Shown: piece by piece, positions 6,480 through 12,773 of the stretch
Numbering within the stretch: position 1 is the stretch's first letter
Layout: every line of letters starts with the position of its first letter
Source of the DNA: JAUVXJ01 sp034430275
GTDB taxonomy: Bacteria; Chloroflexota; Anaerolineae; UBA7937; B3-Chlor
DNA: 13,322 nt
Direction of reading: 5' to 3'
NCBI GenBank assembly: GCA_034430275.1
Contig: DAOUEW010000311.1
Location: 1-13,322, forward strand
The notes under the pieces: generated by a model
The model's input: the letters and a program-made list of their open reading frames with translations, nothing else
Told to the model about the DNA's origin: nothing
Database searches by the model: none
Position numbers and translations under genes: made by a program

Positions 6480-7520
6480 ATGAGCGACGAGTCTTCCATG
6501 GATGACTTGACCATAGAGGAGCTTGAGGAAATCCTCGAGGCGAAGCGGCGTGCCCGCGCGCTAGAGCGGTTTCGGCGTGTCTCTTCGGGCGAAGGACCGG
6601 GGGTGAGTTCCCACCTCGAAGCCTCCGATGCGGTCACGGAGCACTCCTCACCACGTGGGCGATACGCAGGTTCGCGCCGGTGGTCCGGCGGCGGCTCTGC
6701 CCAGGTCTCCGGTCCGCGCCCAGTCCAGAGTGAGAGCGACGCACTGGACGAGAGCGCCTCTTTCAAGGCCGTGGAGATCGTCCCGCAGACCAGTGTGATG
6801 GGCAAAGCGGCATCTGTCCTGGGAAGGCTGGGAAGAGGCTTGTGGCTCAAGGGTTTCCCCAGGTTGCGCGATCGGTTGCTCTTGCTCCTCGAACTGGCTG
6901 CCCTGGCGGGACTCATCTTCGTGGTCTACAGTTCACTGTCGGAGCTTCAGGTCTTGAACAGGGAGGTCGCTGAGGCCTTGGACGCCGAGCCCGAGGCTAT
7001 GCCCGCTGCCACAACCGCTGCGGTGTTGCCCGGAGGTAGCGTGCCGCCGGGGGCCGAGGGCACCGTGCCCGATCAAATGCGCCATCTGGTGGAGCCTGGG
7101 GCCTCGATTCCCATTCCCACGCCTGGACCTCGACAGGCCTCGAGGATCGTGATTTCCACCATCGATGTCGACGCGCCGGTGGTGGAGGGAGACGGTTGGG
7201 AAGAGCTCAAGATGGGGGCGGGGCACAGTATCGGCTCGGCGAACCCCGGTGAAAGAGGGAACATGGTGATCTCCGGGCACAACGACGTGTACGGTGAGAT
7301 ATTCAGGCGGCTGGAGGACGTTAACGTAGGCGACGAGGTGGTCGTGTACACGGGAGAGACACCCTATCATTACTTGGTAGTGGCCAAGATGATCGTCGAG
7401 CCAACCGAGGTGAGTCTTCTGGAAGCGACCCCCGATGCTACGCTCACGCTCATCACGTGCCACCCATATATGATAGACAGTCATCGGTTAGTACTCATCG
7501 CCGAACTCGCCAATCAGTAG
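6480..7520 (+). CDS. Sortase-family transpeptidase with charged N-terminal extension
   Basis: Predicted membrane-anchored cysteine transpeptidase that attaches or processes surface proteins; 346 residues. Seen: a charged helical N-terminus (DDLTIEELEEILEAKRRARA, 8-27), a variable spacer, a transmembrane segment about 132-152, a Pro-rich stalk about 170-218, and the sortase barrel about 220-346. The catalytic triad is visible: His267 in ISGHND, Cys327 in TLITCHP and Arg336 in HRLVL. The TLxTC-type motif and the C-terminal catalytic core suit a class D/E-like enzyme. The N-terminal extension is cytoplasmic if the topology is N-in. Start: ATG at 6480; the only purine-rich site, GGGAG at 6461, is 14 nt away, so initiation looks weak. 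The small gene at 7539 follows after 18 nt with a good ribosome-binding site. No LPXTG-like sorting signal was seen in the window, so its substrate lies elsewhere. Confidence 0.9.
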   Translation: MSDESSMDDLTIEELEEILEAKRRARALERFRRVSSGEGPGVSSHLEASDAVTEHSSPRGRYAGSRRWSGGGSAQVSGPRPVQSESDALDESASFKAVEIVPQTSVMGKAASVLGRLGRGLWLKGFPRLRDRLLLLLELAALAGLIFVVYSSLSELQVLNREVAEALDAEPEAMPAATTAAVLPGGSVPPGAEGTVPDQMRHLVEPGASIPIPTPGPRQASRIVISTIDVDAPVVEGDGWEELKMGAGHSIGSANPGERGNMVISGHNDVYGEIFRRLEDVNVGDEVVVYTGETPYHYLVVAKMIVEPTEVSLLEATPDATLTLITCHPYMIDSHRLVLIAELANQ

Positions 7521-7538
7521 AGTCAAGGAAGAAACAGG

Positions 7539-7778
7539 ATGGCCAAGAAATCGCGTCGAGCACGAAGGAAACGGGTGGACAGGAAGGCTGAACGCTCGGT
7601 GACCACCCCGTCACCAACACAGGGGTCAGCGAAGGCCTTGAACGCTCAAACGGAGGCAACTTCGGCCCAAGGCTTTGCAGCGCAGTACTCTTACGTGTAC
7701 GATGACCTCAAGCGGATCGCCGTTCTGGCGGGCACGCTTCTTGTGGTGCTAATTGCTCTCTCCTTCGTGATAGGGTAG
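7539..7778 (+). CDS. Small basic tail-anchored membrane protein, unknown function
   Basis: Not recognised. It has 79 residues: a very basic N-terminus (KKSRRARRKR at 3-12, then more Lys/Arg), a flexible middle rich in Thr, Ser, Gln and Ala, an aromatic segment FAAQYSYVYDDLKRI (46-60) and one C-terminal hydrophobic helix (61-78) reaching the end. The layout fits a tail-anchored protein with its basic part in the cytoplasm, able to bind acidic phospholipid, RNA or DNA. AAGGAAG at 7525-7531, 7 nt before the ATG, is a good ribosome-binding site, and the gene starts 18 nt after the sortase stop, so the two probably share a message. Its last 30 nt overlap the end of the opposing membrane-protein gene. 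Coding status rests on the ribosome-binding site, spacing and sensible layout. Confidence 0.75.
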   Translation: MAKKSRRARRKRVDRKAERSVTTPSPTQGSAKALNAQTEATSAQGFAAQYSYVYDDLKRIAVLAGTLLVVLIALSFVIG

Positions 7779-8555
7779 ATCACTCGACAAGTTCAGGAGA
7801 GACAACAGACCGAACTGCATGGCGAGGTGAACTACCAGGCATAGCCATAGATTGGCTGTGAAGTAGTAGATCACACTGACGCTGAAGGCTATGGTCGCGG
7901 TGGTCAACGCCTCTCCACCCCGCGTGGCGACGCCTATGTCGTTGCGGATTACCGGATTCAGGCACCATTCTGTCAGCACTAGCAGGAAGCCTAGGAACAC
8001 CCCATAATACTCCCCTGCGACGCGGATGGTAGCGCTCCGGTAGAACGCCCAGTGCATCTCCAGGTACAGGACTTCGAGGACGATCAGGCCCCAACCCCAA
8101 GGTGCTGCCAGAAGGCTGCGCTGGAAGAAGTATGGTTCACCTGCGAGCTGGCCATCGGTCTCCTTCGTGGCAAGCAGGTAGTGGCGCCACCCCCAGAAAA
8201 GGAGCAGGCATGCCCCAAGGCCGAGCGCCAGACCCGAGGCCAGTTCGCCGAACCACCGCTCTTCGAACCAATCCGGGGCCCACACGCCCATCAGCGTCGG
8301 GTTGGATACACCACGGGTCAGGGCCAGGTAGGGGACGCCCAGGTAGTAGACGAGACGGAGGACCTGGAACAGCCACAGGCCATATGGCCAGCTTTCGAAC
8401 GTTCTCAGGCGCCGGCTCACGCGGCTCGATGGAGATCGTCGGAGGTGGTACCATAGGTTGACTGCGATGCCATAGACCAGGATGGACACCAGCACCCAGA
8501 TCACCAACTCGAGCTTGTAGTCGAGGATAGAATCCAGGAGTTCAAGAGTTGACAT
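7749..8555 (-). CDS. Polytopic membrane protein with weak CPBP (Abi) intramembrane protease resemblance
   Basis: A 268-residue integral membrane protein with about six to seven hydrophobic segments (roughly 15-36, 58-80, 104-122, 150-165, 183-198, 216-234, 236-254). No family is certain. The segment YYFTANLWLCLVVHLAMQ (230-247) resembles the last CPBP motif (tG-LW...H...N), with His243. An upstream YLEMHWAFYR (164-173) has Glu166, His168 and Arg173 near where the EExxxR motif would lie. The middle His motif is not visible, so a proteolytic role is doubtful; a degenerate relative is more likely. The start ATG has only a weak GGTGG upstream. It begins 45 nt after the histidine kinase stop on the same strand and may be cotranscribed with it, which would suit a membrane partner. 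Its 3' end overlaps the opposing small gene by 30 nt. Confidence 0.8.
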   Translation of the reverse strand: MSTLELLDSILDYKLELVIWVLVSILVYGIAVNLWYHLRRSPSSRVSRRLRTFESWPYGLWLFQVLRLVYYLGVPYLALTRGVSNPTLMGVWAPDWFEERWFGELASGLALGLGACLLLFWGWRHYLLATKETDGQLAGEPYFFQRSLLAAPWGWGLIVLEVLYLEMHWAFYRSATIRVAGEYYGVFLGFLLVLTEWCLNPVIRNDIGVATRGGEALTTATIAFSVSVIYYFTANLWLCLVVHLAMQFGLLSLLNLSSDLPYHEGESN

Positions 8556-8600
8556 AAGCCACCGCTGGGGTATGTGGTAGGTCGCGCAGGGGCCAGGACA

Positions 8601-10328
8601 CTAAGGGGTTTCCTCTTCACCGCTCATGGGGGCGGTGAGAGTGACAGTCGTTCCTTCCATGGGCTTGGACTCGATGGTCAAGACGCCGTGTATCAGCCTG
8701 GCGCGCTCGCGCATGTTGACCAAGCCGAGGCTGCTCCGCTCTTCGTATGAACGTTCTACCTCGGCGACATCGAAACCTTGACCATCGTCTCTGACCTGGG
8801 CGAACAACTCGCCGTTGCTGCTTTCGAGTCTCACCCAGATGTTTTGGGGATCGGCGTGTTTCTTGGCGTTGTTCACGGCCTCCTCCAGAATGAAGAAGGT
8901 GGCGCCCTCGACGAGCGGCACAGGTCGCGACTTCAGCCGTGCGGCGTCCACGTGCACATCGATGTCATCGGTCTGCTGGATGCGTTCGACATACTGCTCC
9001 AAAGCGGCGGCCAGACCTTGGGTCTCAAGGATCATAGGGCGCATGCTGAAGAGCATCGTGCGTACTTCGGTGACGGCCTGTCCAGCCAGCCTCTCCAGCT
9101 TGTCGAGTTCTTGTCTTGCCCGAAGAGGATCGGGTTCGAGGAGGGTTCGGATGAAGTCCAGTCGCATGGCTATAGAGGATATGGTCTGGGTAGGGCCATC
9201 ATGGAGTTCACGTGCCAGTTGCTTTCGTAGCTCCTCGTCACTAAAGAGAACCCGCTTCCTCTCCTCCTTAAGGGTCTGATAGAGTTCCGCATTCTGAAGG
9301 GCGATACTGGCCTGGTTGCAGAACGCTGTGACGAGCTCCATATAAGCGTCGCCGTAGGCATTGCGCTCGGGACTGCCGAAGAGCGCCACTCCGTAGAGTT
9401 CAAGGCCTGCTCTCAGAGGAACACACAGCAAGGAACGGCAACGGCGTAGAGCACGGTAGGTGGACAACTCACGATCAGCATCAGGGCGGCTGATTCGCGC
9501 CGGCTCGCCCCTGGACAGGACGTGGCGTATCAGGCCGGACGATCCTTTCACTCGCTTGAGTTCATCGGTCTTGCTGAGATTACGAGACGCAGCGACGTAG
9601 AGGTTATCCTGCTCGTCATCGAAGAGAAGCACCATGCTTGCGGGTCGCTGAAGGCTCCTTTGCTCGCTTTCTTGGTAGCCGGCCACGCTGACGTCAAGCA
9701 TCTTCTCCAGGACCAGTTGGTAGTTGAGCGTAGCGATGAGCTCGCCGGTCATTTCATATATGGCGCGAAACCGTTCGCGATACGCAGCGGTTGGGGGCGC
9801 CTCCTGTTCACCCTCGGTGCTTTCGAGAACCTTGTGGTCTTTGGGTCTCAGGAGACTTATGGCAATGGCTGCGATGAACAGGGCCAGAATGGTGACCAGA
9901 GTGGGGATGAGGCTCTGCCCGCCTGCCAGCCATGGCTGGAAGAAGAAAACGAACCCGCCATACGAGGACGTGACCAGGCTAGCCACTAGCAGGCTTACTT
10001 CGATGCCGAACCGGAGTGCGGCGACAACCACGGGGAACAATGTGAAAAGGAAATACGATGGCTGCCCTGAGAGGTAGGTGACGATCACGAACAGCAGTGT
10101 ATCCAGGCCCAGCGTGACCTCACGGAAATGGGCAAACGGGCGCTTGAAGTAGAGCAAAAGGACCAGAGCGAGGTTGTACAGTCCACCGGCCAGCAGGATA
10201 GCAAAGATGGCTGGGAGCTGAGGTCTCTGTGAAGGGTCTTGGACACTGATGATCAACGTGGCGACCAGCATAGCCCAGCGCAGGTGGCTGATGCGCCACT
10301 CGGTCGAGATGTCTGGTTTGTTGGGCAT
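8601..10328 (-). CDS. Membrane sensor histidine kinase, NarL/LiaS type (MASE-like region, GAF, HisKA_3, HATPase)
   Basis: Autophosphorylating sensor kinase of a two-component system, 575 residues. Seen: an N-terminal membrane region with about five to six helices (18-160), a GAF-like domain (about 186-350, including VPLRAGLELYGVALFG), a HisKA_3 dimerisation domain with phospho-acceptor His376 in RELHDGPTQT, and a HATPase domain with N box LEEAVNNAKKHA (481-492), G1 DDGQGFD (514-520) and SLGLVNMRERA (533-543). All catalytic boxes are intact. HisKA_3 kinases normally pair with LuxR/NarL-type regulators, but none is encoded here, so it is an orphan in this window. Start: ATG at 10326-10328 was chosen; a GTG 15 nt upstream (10343) is also open, and neither has a strong ribosome-binding site. 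The gene begins about 40 nt after tRNA-Val on the same strand, so transcription may read through from the tRNA promoter. Confidence 0.93.
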   Translation of the reverse strand: MPNKPDISTEWRISHLRWAMLVATLIISVQDPSQRPQLPAIFAILLAGGLYNLALVLLLYFKRPFAHFREVTLGLDTLLFVIVTYLSGQPSYFLFTLFPVVVAALRFGIEVSLLVASLVTSSYGGFVFFFQPWLAGGQSLIPTLVTILALFIAAIAISLLRPKDHKVLESTEGEQEAPPTAAYRERFRAIYEMTGELIATLNYQLVLEKMLDVSVAGYQESEQRSLQRPASMVLLFDDEQDNLYVAASRNLSKTDELKRVKGSSGLIRHVLSRGEPARISRPDADRELSTYRALRRCRSLLCVPLRAGLELYGVALFGSPERNAYGDAYMELVTAFCNQASIALQNAELYQTLKEERKRVLFSDEELRKQLARELHDGPTQTISSIAMRLDFIRTLLEPDPLRARQELDKLERLAGQAVTEVRTMLFSMRPMILETQGLAAALEQYVERIQQTDDIDVHVDAARLKSRPVPLVEGATFFILEEAVNNAKKHADPQNIWVRLESSNGELFAQVRDDGQGFDVAEVERSYEERSSLGLVNMRERARLIHGVLTIESKPMEGTTVTLTAPMSGEEETP

Positions 10329-10367
10329 GACTAGAGCACCCACAGCAGGAACGCTGGCGAGACTAGT

Positions 10368-10440
10368 GGGCGAGATAGGACTCGAACCTACGACCTCGCG
10401 GATGTGAACCGCGCGCTCTTACCAACTGAGCTACTCGCCC
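10368..10440 (-). tRNA. tRNA-Val, anticodon CAC
   Basis: A complete 73-nt cloverleaf reads on the minus strand. The acceptor stem GGGCGAG/CTCGCCC pairs fully, the D arm is GCTC-AGTTGGTAA-GAGC, the anticodon arm is CGCGG-TTCACAT-CCGCG with anticodon CAC, the variable loop has 5 nt, and the T arm GTAGG-TTCGAGT-CCTAT has one G-U pair. The next genomic bases are ACT, so the discriminator is A and CCA is not encoded; it must be added by nucleotidyltransferase. CAC reads the GTG valine codon. The histidine kinase gene follows closely downstream. Confidence 0.97.
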
Positions 10441-10455
10441 CTGTGGATAGGGCCT

Positions 10456-10464
10456 ATTATAGCA
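10456..10464 (-). promoter_or_regulatory. Extended -10 promoter of tRNA-Val
   Basis: On the minus strand TG-C-TATAAT gives a perfect -10 with an extended element, 15 nt before the tRNA 5' end. TTGCGT, 17 nt further upstream (10479-10484), is a weak -35. Transcription near 10449 would leave a leader of about 9 nt for RNase P to remove. Confidence 0.65.
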
Positions 10465-10497
10465 CCTTGCCACCCAGGACGCAAGCGTCGCACATGG

Positions 10498-10527
10498 TTG
10501 GCTTTGCAGGGCCTGACCAGTTATGAT
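10498..10527 (+). promoter_or_regulatory. Promoter for the secreted protein gene
   Basis: TTGGCT (10498-10503), an 18-nt spacer and TATGAT (10522-10527) form a moderate sigma70-type match (4/6 and 5/6). It is divergent from the tRNA-Val promoter, and the two -10 elements are about 60 bp apart. The predicted leader to ATG 10599 is about 65 nt. Confidence 0.5.
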
Positions 10528-10598
10528 AACATCGCTGGTTGGCAGACTCCGCACGTGTTCGCTGCGACTACCTAGACATCGAAAAGGATAATGGCTTT

Positions 10599-11264
10599 AT
10601 GCAGAGTAAGGGCTCCGCGCTGGCATTCTTGTTCGTTCTTCTCCTCATGTGCCTTGGTGCTTGTGCAGCCTTCTCCGCTCTGACGCGGGGCAGGCAGTCT
10701 CAAGCCGTTGCTGTGGAAAGCTGGACTCCTACCGCGGCATCTGTGAGCAGCCCAGCGGGATCGACGCCGGTGGCCACCGATACTCCCGCCGGCACACCTT
10801 CTCCCAACCCCGAGTTATCCACGCCTGTGGTACCGACCGCTACTCCCGTGCCTCCGGCGACACCCAGTCCGATAGAGTCTCCGACGCCGAGAGTGAGGCC
10901 AACCTCCACTCAGACCTCGGGCGAGGCGACGCCAGTGGTGCCGCTGGGTGGATACCAGTTCCGCGTCGTGCAGAATGAGCCGGACTGCACAACTGTGCGG
11001 CTGATTGGAGGTTGGGTCTACGACGCAGACGGCAACGGCCTGGCCGGGGCACAGATGTATCTATACAACGATTACGGGTTCGAGGCCCCGCAGCAGACCA
11101 GAGGACAACCCGAAACGGGCAAGTACGAGTACACGATGGGCTCCGACGCGGGCGTCTTCCACCTGGTGATCGTGGACGGGGCTGGAAACCCTCTGAGCCC
11201 CGTAGTGGACATAGACTACCAGCCCGATTGCAGTCAGCGGGTCGAGTGGCAGCGGATCCAATAG
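10599..11264 (+). CDS. Secreted or lipoprotein-like protein with Pro/Thr linker and C-terminal beta domain
   Basis: Function not recognised; 221 residues. Seen: a short n-region with Lys4, a hydrophobic segment 7-24 ending in LGAC (19-22), which loosely fits a lipobox with Cys22, a long Thr/Pro/Ser linker (43-115), and a compact domain about 118-221. That domain has a GGWVYDADGNGLAGAQMYL stretch (137-155) like the VxDxxGxPlxGaxV strand pair of carboxypeptidase-regulatory or transthyretin-like folds, and two Cys residues (130 and 211) that could form a disulfide across it. Start: ATG at 10599 with AAAGGA at 10583-10588; the reading frame is open further upstream only through a TTG without a ribosome-binding site. 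The gene ends 9 nt before the tail of the opposing glycosidase gene. It may be a surface-bound carbohydrate- or protein-binding module, but this is a guess from the fold. Confidence 0.8.
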   Translation: MQSKGSALAFLFVLLLMCLGACAAFSALTRGRQSQAVAVESWTPTAASVSSPAGSTPVATDTPAGTPSPNPELSTPVVPTATPVPPATPSPIESPTPRVRPTSTQTSGEATPVVPLGGYQFRVVQNEPDCTTVRLIGGWVYDADGNGLAGAQMYLYNDYGFEAPQQTRGQPETGKYEYTMGSDAGVFHLVIVDGAGNPLSPVVDIDYQPDCSQRVEWQRIQ

Positions 11265-11273
11265 CCTGACTAG

Positions 11274-12653
11274 CTACGGCAGATCTCCCGCAGCCCTGGC
11301 CGCCGCCAGCGTCTGGTAGGCGAGCCTCTCGGACCAGTCCCCCCGCAGAATGCCGAAGGCGGCGCGCTCGTCGGCAGCACCTCGTGCGGGCGCGAAATTG
11401 AGGTTCCACACGAACATCACGCCCATGTATCCCTTCTCTCGGGCTATCTGGAGGGCCTTGACCAGGTACTCGGCCTGCTCCAACTCGGTGTTGTCCGCGG
11501 CGTATTCGTATCCTTCGTTGGGCCTGTCCGTGAGGTTCTTGATGGACGCCCAGCCGAACTCGGTGGCCCACAACTTCCGGTTGCCGTCGCCAAAGGAGAC
11601 CATAATGTCGTGGTATCCCTCAATGGTGTTCAGGAAATAGAACTGCCGGTTGCCTCGGAAGGATTCTGAATCGCCTGGCTCGCTGTACGCCGGCGGATAG
11701 AGCCAATCTGGTGGGTTGTTGAACCCGCTGGGATGCACGCCAACTGCGTCACAGTAGTTGCTCAGTCCAGCCTGGTACATCTGCCGAACATAGTCGAAAT
11801 CGTCTATGGCTGTGTCGCTCGTATAGCCCACCGGCGTAGGGCCGCCGGACACCACAATAGCGCTGGGGCAGGCTGCCTTGATGCGGCTATATGCCACACG
11901 CAGGAGCTGCACGTACTCCGCAGCACTCAAGGAGCCCGCGGTGTTCCATTCGCGTTTGAGGTTCTGCTCGTTCCAGATCTCGTAGGCTTGGGCTCTTCCG
12001 CAGTAACGTGCGGCCATGGCACCCATGAAGTCGCCATAGTCATTGTAGTCCGCTGGTGGACCGTCTTCCTCGGTGTGGCCACCCCTGGCCCAGCCAGGCG
12101 CTTTCACCACACTGAGCAGAGTGTTAAGGCCTGCGTCGTTAGCTGCGTCCACAATGCCGTCGATGGACTCCCACAGGTACTGACCCTTCGCCGGTTCGAA
12201 CTCCTTCCACTCTATCTGGTGCTTGATCCACCTGAAATGCATGTTATTGACTAGTTGACAGGTGTACTCTGCGTCCAGGTGGAACAGGTGAACCTGGATG
12301 CCGTAGTCGAAGCCGGTTCCAGGCGATGGCGGTGTGGGCGACGCGGCGGCAGGAGCCACCGCGGTCTCGGAAGCAGGGACTTCTGTCTCGGAGGGCACAG
12401 TCGGTGACGACTGTGGGCTCGCGGTCGGCTCCTGCGGCGAGGGTGTCGCTTCGATGGTCACGGTGGGTGAAGGCGTTGGCGTCGCTTCGGGCTGTCCTGG
12501 CCAAGGCAGCAGGCCCAGCATGCTGGAGACCGCCACGCCGGCGACCAGACCAAGGACGAGTGCCACACCTATGGTCGCGCCTGCGCAGCCTAGCCAATTC
12601 AGACTCCGTCTTGCCTTTGGCGTCGTTTTCACTGAGTAGTCTTTCCCTTGCAT
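11274..12653 (-). CDS. Membrane-anchored glycoside hydrolase, clan GH-A type (GH39/GH5-like)
   Basis: Predicted extracytoplasmic retaining glycosidase, 459 residues. Seen: a basic N-terminus, one hydrophobic segment (about 21-47) acting as signal anchor, a Thr/Pro/Ser linker (54-113), and a TIM-barrel domain from about 115 to the end. Catalytic signatures: acid/base Glu229 in YEIWNEQN (224-231) and nucleophile Glu365 in LWATEFGW (361-368), with strand motifs RWIKHQIEW (141-149) and VGVHPSGF (304-311). Together these indicate a clan GH-A enzyme; the exact family and sugar specificity (xylose, glucose, mannose or other) cannot be read from the sequence. Start: ATG with GGGGAA 9-10 nt upstream. 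The gene lies downstream of a paralogue on the same strand but is separated from it by an intrinsic terminator, so it probably has its own promoter, which I could not identify. It converges on the secreted-protein gene with a 9-nt gap. Confidence 0.9.
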   Translation of the reverse strand: MQGKDYSVKTTPKARRSLNWLGCAGATIGVALVLGLVAGVAVSSMLGLLPWPGQPEATPTPSPTVTIEATPSPQEPTASPQSSPTVPSETEVPASETAVAPAAASPTPPSPGTGFDYGIQVHLFHLDAEYTCQLVNNMHFRWIKHQIEWKEFEPAKGQYLWESIDGIVDAANDAGLNTLLSVVKAPGWARGGHTEEDGPPADYNDYGDFMGAMAARYCGRAQAYEIWNEQNLKREWNTAGSLSAAEYVQLLRVAYSRIKAACPSAIVVSGGPTPVGYTSDTAIDDFDYVRQMYQAGLSNYCDAVGVHPSGFNNPPDWLYPPAYSEPGDSESFRGNRQFYFLNTIEGYHDIMVSFGDGNRKLWATEFGWASIKNLTDRPNEGYEYAADNTELEQAEYLVKALQIAREKGYMGVMFVWNLNFAPARGAADERAAFGILRGDWSERLAYQTLAAARAAGDLP

Positions 12654-12711
12654 CCTGGTTTTCCCCAGCAGCTCTGCGGAGATCTTCCCAATCCCAACAG
12701 GCCCGCGACAG

Positions 12712-12746
12712 AAAAATGGAGCATGGGCAGGGAGGTCCCATGCTCC
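12712..12746 (-). terminator. Intrinsic terminator of the upstream glycoside hydrolase gene
   Basis: On the minus strand GGAGCATGGG, a 9-nt loop and CCCATGCTCC form a perfect 10-bp stem, followed by A and then five T (TTTTT, the A-run at 12712-12716 on the plus strand). It starts 27 nt after the stop codon at 12774-12776. The geometry is that of a textbook rho-independent terminator for this direction; no T-run follows on the plus strand. Confidence 0.9.
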
Positions 12747-12773
12747 GAGTCATACGTGATCATGGATTCGTGT

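Noticed and set aside
10363..10554. Open reading frame of 63 codons on the minus strand including VAQLVRARGSHPRGRRFESYLAH
   Set aside because: It is the well-known false translation of a tRNA gene; the bases form tRNA-Val(CAC) and its upstream promoter.
10539..10598. 20-codon N-terminal extension of the secreted protein from a TTG
   Set aside because: No ribosome-binding site at the TTG, and the extension would place polar residues before the signal segment; ATG 10599 has AAAGGA at suitable distance.
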